Assembly: GCF_001870435.1 (NCBI RefSeq)
Contig: NZ_MDDR01000057.1
Coordinates: forward strand, 186,001 to 250,000
DNA from: Pseudomonas costantinii
GTDB taxonomy: Bacteria > Pseudomonadota > Gammaproteobacteria > Pseudomonadales > Pseudomonadaceae
DNA: 64,000 bases
Reading direction: 5' to 3'
Shown here: positions 1 through 9,026 of the stretch, one piece after another
How the letters are laid out: the number at the start of each line of letters is the position of its first letter
Position numbering within the stretch: position 1 is the first letter of the stretch
The notes under the pieces: generated by a model
What the model saw: only the letters and a program-made list of their open reading frames with translations
Database searches by the model: none
Told to the model about the DNA's origin: nothing
Position numbers and translations under genes: made by a program

Positions 1-351
1 GCTATCGCCATCGCCGGTATCCTGCTGGCAGCCTTGCTGTTCCTCGGCAAGCGTCGCTTCGTTACCGCTGTCGCCAACAGTGGCATTGGCCGCTTCCTGT
101 CGGCCTGGTGGTTCGCCGCCTGGGGCTTCGACTGGATCTACGACAAACTGTTCGTCAAGCCTTACCTGGCCATCAGCCATGTACTGCGCAAAGACCCGCT
201 CGACCAGACCATCGGTTTGATCCCGCGCACCGCCAAGGCCGGTCACACCGCCTTGAGCCGCAGCGAGACGGGCCAGTTGCGTTGGTACGCTGCTTCCATG
301 GCTGCCGGTGCCGTTCTGGTGATCGGCGCCATCGTTGTGGTAGCAGTCTGA
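1..351 (+). CDS. nuoL: NADH-quinone oxidoreductase subunit L, C-terminal part
   Basis: The open frame enters from the left edge and stops with TGA at 349-351, so only the last 116 residues of NuoL are present. NuoL is a proton-pumping, antiporter-like membrane subunit of complex I. The visible piece has a hydrophobic helix at the start, an amphipathic stretch (SAWWFAAWGFDWIYDKLFVK) and a final membrane helix, as in the NuoL C-terminal region. Assignment rests mainly on position: nuoM and nuoN follow on the same strand in the usual order, 49 bases and then 7 bases apart. Confidence 0.9.
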   Translation, partial: AIAIAGILLAALLFLGKRRFVTAVANSGIGRFLSAWWFAAWGFDWIYDKLFVKPYLAISHVLRKDPLDQTIGLIPRTAKAGHTALSRSETGQLRWYAASMAAGAVLVIGAIVVVAV

Positions 352-400
352 TTATGAACATTGCCAACTTTGCGAACTTGCGAAAGGAAACGAGCCTGTC

Positions 401-1933
401 ATGATTCTGCCCTGGCTAATCCTGATCCCCTTTATCGGCGGCCTGCTCTGCTGGATGGGTGAACGCTTCGGCGCCACCCTCCCCCGCTGGATTGCGTTGC
501 TGACCATGTCCCTGGAACTCGCTCTCGGCCTCTGGCTGTGGGCCCATGGCGACTATTCATTCGCTCCGGCACCGGGTGCCGATCCAACCTTCGCGCTTGA
601 ATTCAAGCACGTGTGGATCCAGCGCTTCGGCATCAACGTGCACCTGGCCCTCGACGGCCTGTCGCTGTTGATGATCCTGCTGACCGGCCTGCTGGGTATC
701 CTCTCGGTACTCTGCTCCTGGAAAGAAATTCAGCGTCACGTGGGCTTCTTCCACCTGAACCTGATGTGGATTTTGGGCGGCGTTGTCGGCGTGTTCCTCG
801 CCCTCGACCTGTTCATGTTCTTCTTCTTCTGGGAAATGATGCTGGTGCCGATGTACTTCCTCATCGCGCTCTGGGGTCACAGTTCTTCGGACGGCAAGAA
901 AACCCGGATCTACGCGGCGACCAAGTTCTTCATCTTCACCCAGGCTTCCGGCCTGATCATGTTGGTGGCGATCCTGGGTCTGGTACTGGTCAACTTCAAC
1001 AACACCGGCGTGATTACGTTCAACTACGCCGACCTGTTGAAAACCAAGATGTCCCTGACCACCGAGTACATCCTGATGCTGGGCTTCTTCATCGCGTTCG
1101 CGGTGAAGCTGCCGGTGGTGCCGTTCCACTCCTGGCTGCCGGATGCGCACGCCCAGGCGCCGACCGCAGGTTCCGTGGACTTGGCGGGTATCCTGCTGAA
1201 GACTGCGGCCTACGGCCTGCTGCGTTTCGCCCTGCCGCTGTTCCCGAATGCCTCGGCCGAGTTCGCGCCGATCGCCATGACCCTGGGTCTGATCGGGATT
1301 TTCTACGGTGCGTTCCTGGCGTTCGCGCAGACCGACATCAAGCGTCTGATTGCCTTCTCGTCCGTTTCCCACATGGGCTTCGTACTGATCGGCATCTACT
1401 CCGGTAGCCAACTGGCGCTGCAAGGCGCTGTCATCCAGATGTTGGCCCACGGTGTTTCGGCCGCGGCTCTCTTTATCCTGAGTGGCCAGTTGTACGAGCG
1501 CCTGCACACCCGTGACATGCGTGAGATGGGCGGCGTGTGGTCACGCATCGCTTACTTGCCGGCGATCAGCCTGTTCTTCGCCGCCGCGTCCCTGGGCTTG
1601 CCGGGTACCGGTAACTTCATAGGCGAGTTCCTGATCCTGATGGGTTCGTTTGTGCACACGCCGTGGATCAGTGCCATTGCAACTTCCGGCCTGGTGTTTG
1701 GTTCGGTTTACTCGCTGATCATGATCCACCGCGCCTACTTCGGCCCGGCCAAGTCCGACACTGTCCTGCAAGGGATGGATGCTCGCGAACTGATCATGGT
1801 GCTCGGCCTTGCGGTACTGCTGATCTACATCGGCGTGTACCCGCAACCGTTCCTGGACACTTCTGCCGCGACGATGCATGGCGTGCAGCAGTGGTTCAGC
1901 ACCGCCTTCACTCAACTCGCTTCGGCACGGTAA
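401..1933 (+). CDS. nuoM: NADH-quinone oxidoreductase subunit M
   Basis: This 510-residue, many-helix protein is the NuoM antiporter-like subunit in the membrane arm of complex I. It couples electron transfer from NADH to quinone with proton pumping. The conserved transmembrane glutamate lies in FFFWEMMLVP (E145) and the key lysine in FAVKLPVVPFHSWLPDAHAQ (K236), the two residues expected for the proton path. The motif YSSVSHMGF typical of these subunits is also present. Length matches the family. An AAGGAAACGAG sequence sits upstream of the ATG. It lies between nuoL and nuoN in the standard operon order. Confidence 0.97.
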   Translation: MILPWLILIPFIGGLLCWMGERFGATLPRWIALLTMSLELALGLWLWAHGDYSFAPAPGADPTFALEFKHVWIQRFGINVHLALDGLSLLMILLTGLLGILSVLCSWKEIQRHVGFFHLNLMWILGGVVGVFLALDLFMFFFFWEMMLVPMYFLIALWGHSSSDGKKTRIYAATKFFIFTQASGLIMLVAILGLVLVNFNNTGVITFNYADLLKTKMSLTTEYILMLGFFIAFAVKLPVVPFHSWLPDAHAQAPTAGSVDLAGILLKTAAYGLLRFALPLFPNASAEFAPIAMTLGLIGIFYGAFLAFAQTDIKRLIAFSSVSHMGFVLIGIYSGSQLALQGAVIQMLAHGVSAAALFILSGQLYERLHTRDMREMGGVWSRIAYLPAISLFFAAASLGLPGTGNFIGEFLILMGSFVHTPWISAIATSGLVFGSVYSLIMIHRAYFGPAKSDTVLQGMDARELIMVLGLAVLLIYIGVYPQPFLDTSAATMHGVQQWFSTAFTQLASAR

Positions 1934-1940
1934 GAGCGCT

Positions 1941-3404
1941 ATGGAATTCACGATCCAACACTTTATCGCGCTTGCGCCGCTGCTGATCACCAGCCTCACC
2001 GTTGTGGCGGTGATGCTGGCAATCGCCTGGCGCCGCAATCACTCGCAAACATTCCTGCTGTCCTGTGCAGGGTTGAACCTGGCCTTGCTGTCGATCATCC
2101 CGGCACTCAAGGTCGCGCCACTGGCGGTGACCCCGCTGATGATGGTCGATGACTTCGCGCTGCTGTATATCGCGTTGATCCTCGTCGCCACGCTGGCGTG
2201 CGTCACCCTCGCCCACGCCTACCTCGGCGAAGGCGGCACCGGTTACCCGGGTAACAAGGAAGAGCTGTACCTGCTGATCCTGCTGGCTGCGGCCGGTGGC
2301 ATCGTGCTGGTCAGCGCGCAGCACCTGGCCGGCCTGTTCATCGGCCTGGAACTGCTGTCGATCCCGACCTACGGCCTGGTGGCCTACGCCTTCTTCAACA
2401 AGCGCTCCCTGGAAGCCGGCATCAAGTACATGGTGCTGTCGGCCGCCGGCTCCGCGTTCCTGTTGTTCGGTATGGCCCTGCTCTACGCAGAAGCCGGCAG
2501 CCTGAGCTTCACCGGTATCGGCCACGCCCTGGCGACCACCAGCATGCCTGCGCCGATCGCCCAACTGGGCCTGGCCATGATGCTGATCGGCCTGGCGTTC
2601 AAGCTCTCCCTGGTGCCGTTCCACCTGTGGACCCCGGACGTGTACGAAGGCGCCCCGGCGCCGGTCGCCGCGTTCCTGGCCACCGCCTCGAAGGTTGCTG
2701 TGTTTGCGGTGATGGTGCGTCTGTTCCAGATCTCGCCTGCGGCCAACACTGGCGTGCTGAGCAACGTGCTGACCGTGATCGCCATTGCGTCGATCCTGTT
2801 CGGTAACCTGCTGGCACTGACCCAGAACAACCTCAAGCGTCTGCTGGGTTACTCCTCCATCGCCCACTTCGGCTACCTGCTGATCGCCCTGGTGGCGAGC
2901 AAAGGCCTGGCCGTGGAAGCCATGGGCGTGTACCTGGTCACCTACGTGATCACCAGCCTTGGTGCATTCGGCGTGATCACGCTGATGTCCTCGCCGTTCA
3001 AAGGCCGTGACGCCGACGCCCTGTACGAATACCGCGGCCTGTTCTGGCGCCGTCCGTACCTGACCGCCGTACTGACCGTGATGATGCTGTCCCTGGCCGG
3101 TATCCCGCTGACTGCCGGCTTCATCGGCAAGTTCTACATCGTGGCGACCGGTGTTGAAGCCCACGAGTGGTGGTTGGTTGCATCGCTCGTGCTGGGTAGC
3201 GCCATCGGCGTGTTCTACTACCTGCGTGTGATGGTCACCCTGTACCTGATCGAGCCAAACCTGCGCCGTGTGGACGCCGAGCTGCACTGGGAACAGAAAG
3301 CCGGCGGCGTGATGCTGCTGGCAATCGCCCTGCTCGCCTTCTTCCTGGGCGTGTACCCACAACCGTTGCTCACCCTGGTGCAGCACGCGGTGTTGGGCGT
3401 TTGA
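1941..3404 (+). CDS. nuoN: NADH-quinone oxidoreductase subunit N
   Basis: NuoN (487 residues) is the last subunit of the nuo operon and the third antiporter-like membrane subunit of complex I. The start chosen is the ATG at 1941, 7 bases after the nuoM stop. The open frame extends further upstream but overlaps nuoM and gives an un-family-like N-terminus. Diagnostic motifs are the conserved lysine in AFKLSLVPFHLWTPDVYEGA and the following GYSSIAHFGY segment. About 14 hydrophobic helices are visible. A strong intrinsic terminator follows 23 bases after the stop and closes the operon. Confidence 0.97.
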   Translation: MEFTIQHFIALAPLLITSLTVVAVMLAIAWRRNHSQTFLLSCAGLNLALLSIIPALKVAPLAVTPLMMVDDFALLYIALILVATLACVTLAHAYLGEGGTGYPGNKEELYLLILLAAAGGIVLVSAQHLAGLFIGLELLSIPTYGLVAYAFFNKRSLEAGIKYMVLSAAGSAFLLFGMALLYAEAGSLSFTGIGHALATTSMPAPIAQLGLAMMLIGLAFKLSLVPFHLWTPDVYEGAPAPVAAFLATASKVAVFAVMVRLFQISPAANTGVLSNVLTVIAIASILFGNLLALTQNNLKRLLGYSSIAHFGYLLIALVASKGLAVEAMGVYLVTYVITSLGAFGVITLMSSPFKGRDADALYEYRGLFWRRPYLTAVLTVMMLSLAGIPLTAGFIGKFYIVATGVEAHEWWLVASLVLGSAIGVFYYLRVMVTLYLIEPNLRRVDAELHWEQKAGGVMLLAIALLAFFLGVYPQPLLTLVQHAVLGV

Positions 3405-3426
3405 TCGCTTAGCGGGATGCAAGTAA

Positions 3427-3453
3427 AAAAACGGCGCCTTTGGGCGCCGTTTT
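3427..3453 (+). terminator. Intrinsic terminator of the nuo operon
   Basis: A perfect 11-bp stem with A-tract and T-tract arms (AAAACGGCGCC, loop TTTG, GGCGCCGTTTT) lies just after nuoN. It is symmetric, so it could also stop transcripts arriving from the right, including read-through from the minus-strand acetyltransferase gene. Confidence 0.9.
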
Positions 3454-3580
3454 GCATTTAAGGGACTCTAAAAATTTCACGCATGTGGCGAGCGGGCTTG
3501 CCCCCCTCGCTACAGAATCCTGTCAAAACCCAACGTTCAGGCAGCGACCTTGACTCGTCTGGATGCACGCTTTCCAGAGC

Positions 3581-4399
3581 TCAAGCCCCACGCAACCCCT
3601 CAAACGTTTCGCGCAGCTGCGTACGCGAGGGCGCGCGGATACCAAAGGTATTGCTGAGCAAATCCAGCCATTCATCGGCACTCTCAATCGTGCGTTTTTC
3701 GCTGGGCCGGTCCAAGTAGTGAACCGCGTAGTTGACGTTGTTCAAGGTATGGCGCTTACCCGGCGCCAACAGTGCTGCTTTCAACTGGCCCACAAAGGGG
3801 GAAGACGGATGCGTAGACACGTACCAGTTGCCGATTTCATAGTCGATGCCTGCCTGCACTTGCAGGTCGAACACATACAAGCCCCGCCACTCCTCGGCGA
3901 CCTGTGCCCACAGCGTGTAGTTGCCGTCATTAAACGTCAGGCGATACGGTTCGTGGGCGGTGGCCTGGACCGTATCAGTGTCCAGTTGCAGCGGGCTGCT
4001 CGGTACCATGCCGCCAAAGCCGACGTCGGTGATGTAACGCACGCCGTCCAGCGTCACCACGCTCAAGCGATGAGTACGCCCCGTGCGCGCGTCCGGCGGC
4101 CCGCCCATCACCACCCAACCGGTGAGGCCGCGTGCCTCAAAACCCAACTCCTGCAACAAGGCCAGGAACATCTGGTTCAACTCGTAGCAATACCCACCGC
4201 GCCCGTCGAACAGCACTTTTTGCTCAACACTGGGCAAATCAATCGGTACCGGCAAGTGCAGCAAGGTCGACAGGCTCTCAAAAGCGAACGTGCACACATG
4301 GCGCAACTGCAGGTCCTGCAAGGTTTGCAGGGTGGGCGGTGGCGGCGAGTCGTAACCCAGGCGTTGCAGGTAGAGCTGGCTGTGAGTCAGGCGGGACAT
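3581..4399 (-). CDS. nat: Arylamine N-acetyltransferase (NAT)
   Basis: This 272-residue enzyme transfers an acetyl group from acetyl-CoA to arylamines, hydrazines or hydroxylamines by a ping-pong mechanism. The catalytic triad is readable: C71 in GRGGYCYELN, H110 in TGRTHRLSV and D125 in ITDVGFGG. The C-H and H-D spacings (39 and 15) agree with the family. The start at 4399 is preferred over an in-frame upstream codon because AAGGA lies about 8 bases before it. The gene is convergent with nuoN and shares its terminator region. The natural substrate cannot be told from sequence. Confidence 0.95.
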   Translation of the reverse strand: MSRLTHSQLYLQRLGYDSPPPPTLQTLQDLQLRHVCTFAFESLSTLLHLPVPIDLPSVEQKVLFDGRGGYCYELNQMFLALLQELGFEARGLTGWVVMGGPPDARTGRTHRLSVVTLDGVRYITDVGFGGMVPSSPLQLDTDTVQATAHEPYRLTFNDGNYTLWAQVAEEWRGLYVFDLQVQAGIDYEIGNWYVSTHPSSPFVGQLKAALLAPGKRHTLNNVNYAVHYLDRPSEKRTIESADEWLDLLSNTFGIRAPSRTQLRETFEGLRGA

Positions 4400-4519
4400 T
4401 GCGCAATCCTTGGGCACGTGGCGAAGGCGTCACTATGCCGCGACGGCGTGTGACTTGTCATTTTGAATGAACCTTTTGGAGCGCAAACCTATCCATCTAT
4501 AACAAGACAGGGAGGCAAC

Positions 4520-4756
4520 ATGAGTACCGCAAAAATCTACACCATCCACTATCAACTGCACGGTCAACCGAAGTCCTTTGTGGTGCGCGCCGACGTGATG
4601 AACAACGCCGAGGCCTGGCACTGGGCGGCGGTCGATGCCGACATCGCACATGTCAGCCGCGTGGGTCGCGTCGGCCACGAACAGGTGAAAAAAACCACCC
4701 GGCCCTGGGCGGAGAAGTTCGGTATAACCGACGTCACCTGGATCGCACCCAAGTAA
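4520..4756 (+). CDS. Small conserved Pseudomonas protein (DUF6555-like)
   Basis: This is a 78-residue soluble protein with no signal peptide or membrane segment. The ATG at 4520 has a good ribosome-binding site (GGGAGGC, 4 bases upstream), which decides against the longer in-frame start at 4463. The sequence begins with STAKIYTIHYQLHG, probably a beta strand pair. It then has a central tryptophan/histidine-rich part (AEAWHWAAVDADIAHVSR) and ends in a lysine-rich tail. I recall similar small proteins grouped as DUF6555 in Pseudomonas, but that family name is from memory. No function can be assigned. Confidence 0.75.
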   Translation: MSTAKIYTIHYQLHGQPKSFVVRADVMNNAEAWHWAAVDADIAHVSRVGRVGHEQVKKTTRPWAEKFGITDVTWIAPK

Positions 4757-4822
4757 GCACAAGCCCCGCCACCGTGCGAAGATGCGCTCCTTTGCATCCC
4801 GCACGATGGAGACCTGACCCGG

Positions 4823-5344
4823 ATGTTTGAACTCAAGCCTTACGACCCCAGCACCTACCGCCAACAGACTCGGCGCAGCACCATCATCGTGGCAGTGCTG
4901 TTCGTGGCCCTGGCCATGCTGCTATCAAGTTTGGCTGTGATGCTGTTCGGTGAACCCGGCGGTGACAACTTCCGCTTCAATGTCGGCGGCGTGTTCGCCG
5001 GGGTATTGATCACCCTCGCCTTGGTACGCGGCCCATTCTGGACCCAGCCCTGGTTTGCGCCTGCGGTGTATGGGTGGCAGCTCAAGCGCAGCCTGATGCG
5101 CGTAACCAACGTGATGCATAAGGTCACTGAACGGGTGCAGGCCAACGACCCGACGGCGATCAAGGTGCTGCGCTTTTACCATCTGGGGTTGACGCAAATG
5201 CATGAGCTGGACGCCAACTCCAGTGCCCAGGCACAGCTTGTAGGCGAGATCGAGGCGCATAAGGCGAAGATGCAGGCACTGGGGATCGACACCGAGCAAA
5301 CCCAATTTGACCCTGCGTGGCTGGAGGGTTTTAAAGGCGCTTAA
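4823..5344 (+). CDS. DUF3087-type two-helix membrane protein
   Basis: This is a 173-residue protein with a short cytoplasmic N-terminus (MFELKPYDPSTYR). Two hydrophobic helices follow at about residues 22-42 and 53-68, then a roughly 100-residue helical, charged cytoplasmic tail. The pattern fits the DUF3087 family of gammaproteobacteria, whose role is unknown. Its TAA overlaps the stop codon of the convergent MFS gene by three bases, so the two genes have no intergenic DNA and no room for a separate terminator. Confidence 0.8.
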   Translation: MFELKPYDPSTYRQQTRRSTIIVAVLFVALAMLLSSLAVMLFGEPGGDNFRFNVGGVFAGVLITLALVRGPFWTQPWFAPAVYGWQLKRSLMRVTNVMHKVTERVQANDPTAIKVLRFYHLGLTQMHELDANSSAQAQLVGEIEAHKAKMQALGIDTEQTQFDPAWLEGFKGA

Positions 5345-6483
5345 GCCGACGCGCCGTCAGTTGAGACCTTGGCCCGCCAGCAGAACACCGCACTCACGGC
5401 AATTGCCGCGCCTGCCAGGCCAAATACCCAGGGCGCCGAGGCCACCGGCAGCAACAGGCCCGCCAGTAACGGCCCCAGGCCGGCACCGACATCCCGCCAC
5501 ACGGCATTAGAGGCCAGGGCCGACACGCGCATCGAACCGGGGTTGCGTTCGGCCACCAAGGTCGTCACCAACGGCAGTTGCAGCGCCCGCAACACCAACA
5601 CCGCCGCCGCACCGACGATCACCCAGTAACTGCCAAACGCCGTCAGGGCCAAGGCACTCAAAAACGAGAACAGCAGCAACATCGACGTGGCACCAAAGCG
5701 CTGCGCCGCGCGGCCACCCAATGGGCTCAGGAGCATCTCCGAGGCATACCGCAAAGCCATCAAGCCACCGGCAATCAGCACTGCGTCGCCGCCGAGAATC
5801 TTCTGTGCCTGGATCGACAGGCCGAAAATGAACAGCCCATCCAACGCCACGCCCTCGATAAACGACCAGGTCGCCACGCTGTCGGGCCACTTGAAGCGGC
5901 GCCCCGTGCTGTGTAAATCATGGCCGGCGGTAGGCAAACCACGCGCCGCCCACAAGCCCACCAGGCAACACCCGGCGAGAATCAGAAAGATCGGGCGCGG
6001 CCCGGCCCATAACGTCAGCCAACCACCCAGCGGTAGCGCCAGCATCGGCCCAAGGGCGATCACTGCCCGCGAGCGCCCTGCCCGGCGTGCGGCACCCGCA
6101 GGTTCGGAAGTCGCCAACACTTGGGTCGACAGGTTCAACGCGGCAAAACACAGGCCCCAGATCAACCGCAACCCCAATAGCGCAGCGAAACCCGACAACA
6201 TCGAGTTGCCCAGGGCGCACACCGTCGCAGCACCGGCGGCGATCATGCACGTCAGCCGGTCACCGTTGCGCGCGTAAAAATTCAATACATGCCGGTAGCC
6301 AAAAATCCGCACCAAGCGATTGGCTGCCAGCAGTACCCCGGCCTGCGCCAAGGTGATGCCGAAAGCCTGGGATTCCATAGGCAGCAGCAAGTAGAGCAAC
6401 ACATCACTGGGCAGGCATAAAGCGAGCGTCAGCGCAGCGCGGCGGGAATTTACATCGGCGGTGCGTTGGGCCAGGCTGGACAT
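5341..6483 (-). CDS. MFS transporter (12-helix type)
   Basis: This is a 380-residue inner-membrane protein with about 12 hydrophobic helices and basic loops between them. Motifs such as LLAANRLVRIFGYRHVLN between helices 2 and 3 fit the major facilitator superfamily. It lacks the long central loop of sugar carriers and resembles small drug or metabolite exporters. The substrate is unknown. The gene ends inside the stop codon of the convergent DUF3087 gene. About 66 bases separate its start from the stop of the next MFS gene upstream, so the two could be co-transcribed. Confidence 0.85.
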   Translation of the reverse strand: MSSLAQRTADVNSRRAALTLALCLPSDVLLYLLLPMESQAFGITLAQAGVLLAANRLVRIFGYRHVLNFYARNGDRLTCMIAAGAATVCALGNSMLSGFAALLGLRLIWGLCFAALNLSTQVLATSEPAGAARRAGRSRAVIALGPMLALPLGGWLTLWAGPRPIFLILAGCCLVGLWAARGLPTAGHDLHSTGRRFKWPDSVATWSFIEGVALDGLFIFGLSIQAQKILGGDAVLIAGGLMALRYASEMLLSPLGGRAAQRFGATSMLLLFSFLSALALTAFGSYWVIVGAAAVLVLRALQLPLVTTLVAERNPGSMRVSALASNAVWRDVGAGLGPLLAGLLLPVASAPWVFGLAGAAIAVSAVFCWRAKVSTDGASA

Positions 6484-6549
6484 AAATCTGAAACATCCCG
6501 AAATATTCAGGTCGCCACGGTAGCCTTCCCTGACCGCGATTTACAACGC

Positions 6550-7917
6550 TCAATCACGCCTTTTTCCATAGGGCAACAAACGCAGACCGCTGGCCACACT
6601 GCCCACCAGCGCAAATCCACAACCCAACCACAGCGCATATTGAGGGCCGCTGACCAGAGACAGGTGGAAACACAACGCCACCAGCGACGCACCCAAGGTC
6701 TGACCCAGCAACCGCGAGATAGCCACGATACCGCTGGCCCCACCGCTGCGGGCCAACGGCGCGCTGGTCATCAACGCCTTGAGGTTGGGCGACTGGAAGA
6801 ACCCAAAACCGGCGCCGCACAAGGCCATTCGCCAGCCGATATCAAAGGCGGACGCGCCATTGCCCAAGGTCGCCAGCGCAGCCATACCAACGCTGAGCAT
6901 CAACAGGCCGATGCCACACAACAGCCCCAGAGACACGCGATCCGCCAAACGTCCCGCCACCAGCGCCATTACCGCAACGACTGCCGGCCAGGGCGTCATC
7001 AGAAAACCGGTCTCAACCTGGCTATGCCCCAGCACCGCCTGCAACAGGAACGGCAACGACACAAAGGCCAGGCCCTGGGCGCTGAAGGCGCAAATTGCGG
7101 TGAGGGAAGACAAGGCAAACACCGGGCGCTTGAACAAGTCCAGCGCTAGCATCGGCGCCGGGTGACCGGCCTGACGGCGCAACAGCAACGCGCCGCACAG
7201 CAGCGCCACGGCAATCAAACCAAGGGTCAGTGCACCCTGGGCGCCGTGCACCGCAGTGCCCAGGCCCAGCACCAATAACGCGAATAACCCGGCACACAGC
7301 AACGCAGCGAGGCGGTCAAACGCGTGCCCGGTCATCGGTATCGTCGGCAATGCACGCAGGCCCAAGGCTAGGGCCAACAAACCCAGCGGCACATTGACCA
7401 GGTACAGCCAATGCCAGGTCGCCACCGACAGAATCGCCGACGCAGCGGTCGGCCCCAGGGTAAACGCCAGCCCCACCACCAGCGAGTTATAGCCCAGGCC
7501 GCGCCCGAGCATTTTTGACGGGTAGATATACCGCAACAACGCTGTGTTGACGCTCATGATCGCCGCCGCGCCCAGCCCTTGCACCACACGCGCAACGGTC
7601 AGGCTCACCAGCGACCCGGCCATCCCGCAAAACAGCGACGAGACGATAAACAGCAGCAAACCGCCGAGGTACACCCGACGGTGCCCCAGCACATCACTCA
7701 ACGAAGCAAACGGCAGCACCGTGGCAACAATCGCCAACTGGTAGGCGTTGACCACCCAGATTACCGAGGCGGAATCGGTGCCAATGCCTTCGGCCAGGGT
7801 GGGCAGCGCGGTGTTGACGATGGCCGTATCCAGGGTCGCCATGCCGATCCCCAGGGAGATGGCAATGACTGCCGGCAGGCGTTTATTGAGGGGCAACCCA
7901 TCGGCAACAGAAGACAT
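6550..7917 (-). CDS. MFS drug/metabolite efflux transporter (DHA2-like)
   Basis: This is a 455-residue, multi-helix protein. The N-terminal motif GMATLDTAIVNTALPTLAEG (helix 1, motif D1) and LSDVLGHRRVYLGG (motif A) are those of drug:proton antiporters of the DHA2 group, and GRGLGYNSLVVGLAFTLGPT is motif C of exporters. The ATG at 7917 was chosen over an upstream in-frame TTG because GGA lies about 6 bases before it. It is followed on the same strand by a second MFS gene. No regulator is adjacent, and the substrate is unknown. Confidence 0.88.
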   Translation of the reverse strand: MSSVADGLPLNKRLPAVIAISLGIGMATLDTAIVNTALPTLAEGIGTDSASVIWVVNAYQLAIVATVLPFASLSDVLGHRRVYLGGLLLFIVSSLFCGMAGSLVSLTVARVVQGLGAAAIMSVNTALLRYIYPSKMLGRGLGYNSLVVGLAFTLGPTAASAILSVATWHWLYLVNVPLGLLALALGLRALPTIPMTGHAFDRLAALLCAGLFALLVLGLGTAVHGAQGALTLGLIAVALLCGALLLRRQAGHPAPMLALDLFKRPVFALSSLTAICAFSAQGLAFVSLPFLLQAVLGHSQVETGFLMTPWPAVVAVMALVAGRLADRVSLGLLCGIGLLMLSVGMAALATLGNGASAFDIGWRMALCGAGFGFFQSPNLKALMTSAPLARSGGASGIVAISRLLGQTLGASLVALCFHLSLVSGPQYALWLGCGFALVGSVASGLRLLPYGKRRD

Positions 7918-8024
7918 GAACAATCCGCACAGGTGACAAAGGCCCCTAGATTACGGGCAGCGGGGATTTTTTTCAGTGGCCAATTGCCTGGCTGTCGGAT
8001 TTTTCATGTTCGCCATCAGCAGGA

Positions 8025-8888
8025 TCAGCCGGCCAGTGCACTCAGGTCCAGATGCCCATCCTTGATCGGCGGGCACCAGTAGTAGCCGCCGGTCAACGGT
8101 TTGCTGATGCGATACAGGCCATCGACGATCCCATCTTCCAAGCCGCTCATACGCCGCAGTTGCGCTTCAAAGGCATCGAAGGAATGGCCAAACGCCAGGA
8201 ACATCAGCCCCGCCTGGCCGTTCTCGGCCCAAGGCATCGAGCGACGAACCACAAAGGCTTCCGGGGTGAAGCTTTCCTGGGCGGTGCGTTTGACGTGGGC
8301 GGACTCGGGGGCGTCGTCCAGTTCTTCGTTATCGCCATGGCGGCGGCCGATGATGTGGTCGCGCTCTTGGGCGGGCAACGCGGCGAAGCCATCGAGGTCG
8401 TGCTGCCATTGCTGGATCGCGGCGAAGCTGGCGCCGCTGTCGGTCAGCGCGGCTTCCACGGCGGCATCGTCGTGTGGGTTTTCGGTGCCATCTTCATAGT
8501 CGGTCAAGTCGAAACCGGTCTTGTAGCGGAAGCCTTCGGTCATCTGCACCAGGCGGAACGCCGGGGCCAGGGCTTTTTCAAACGCGCGGCTGCGTAACAA
8601 CAACTCACCGCGATCAACCCCGTGCAACCACACCCACAGCGCCTGCTGGGTGGACGGGTTATGCGCGCCCGGAGCGCTGACAGCCGGGAATGTGCGCAGC
8701 CCTTCAACCTGAGCACCGAGTGCCGATACCAGCGGCTCACCGAAACCGACCACTGCCGCCGAATCCACGAGTTGCACCAGCGCGTCCAACGCGTCGGGCA
8801 CGGTTGCCAGGGAATCCACGGCAAAAAACAGATGGCGTGCCTGCAACGGCACCGGTGCGGCAAGAATGCCCGGCTGGTACTGACTCAT
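8025..8888 (-). CDS. DyP-type heme peroxidase (YfeX-like)
   Basis: This 287-residue dye-decolorizing peroxidase reduces peroxide with a broad range of electron donors. It carries the family signature TDYEDGTENP with the catalytic aspartate at D133. The proximal heme histidine is H198 (ESAHVKR), and a conserved VVRRSMPW segment carries the distal arginine. There is no signal peptide and length matches the cytoplasmic B-type/YfeX group. The start at 8888 has a near-perfect AAGGAG 5 bases upstream. It is divergent from gapN across a 138-base gap that must hold both promoters. Confidence 0.95.
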   Translation of the reverse strand: MSQYQPGILAAPVPLQARHLFFAVDSLATVPDALDALVQLVDSAAVVGFGEPLVSALGAQVEGLRTFPAVSAPGAHNPSTQQALWVWLHGVDRGELLLRSRAFEKALAPAFRLVQMTEGFRYKTGFDLTDYEDGTENPHDDAAVEAALTDSGASFAAIQQWQHDLDGFAALPAQERDHIIGRRHGDNEELDDAPESAHVKRTAQESFTPEAFVVRRSMPWAENGQAGLMFLAFGHSFDAFEAQLRRMSGLEDGIVDGLYRISKPLTGGYYWCPPIKDGHLDLSALAG

Positions 8889-9026
8889 GTGAACTCCTTT
8901 AATAAAGCTGCGCAGTTTACCCGGCACATGCCGCCGTGCGTAGGAGAAAGCGCACAAGCCTTGCCATAGAGCCCGTTGTTGGGTGACTCTCTAGTCATGT
9001 TTTGCAACTATTCCAGGGGTAGTGAG

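Noticed and set aside
557..1507. A 316-codon frame opposite nuoM
   Set aside because: Its Gln/Glu/Arg/His-rich composition is typical of the antisense of hydrophobic helices.
3485..3515. A REP-like hairpin (GTGGCGAGCGGGCTTGCC...)
   Set aside because: Only a degenerate half-match to the TGTGGGAGC repeats, too weak to list as a feature.
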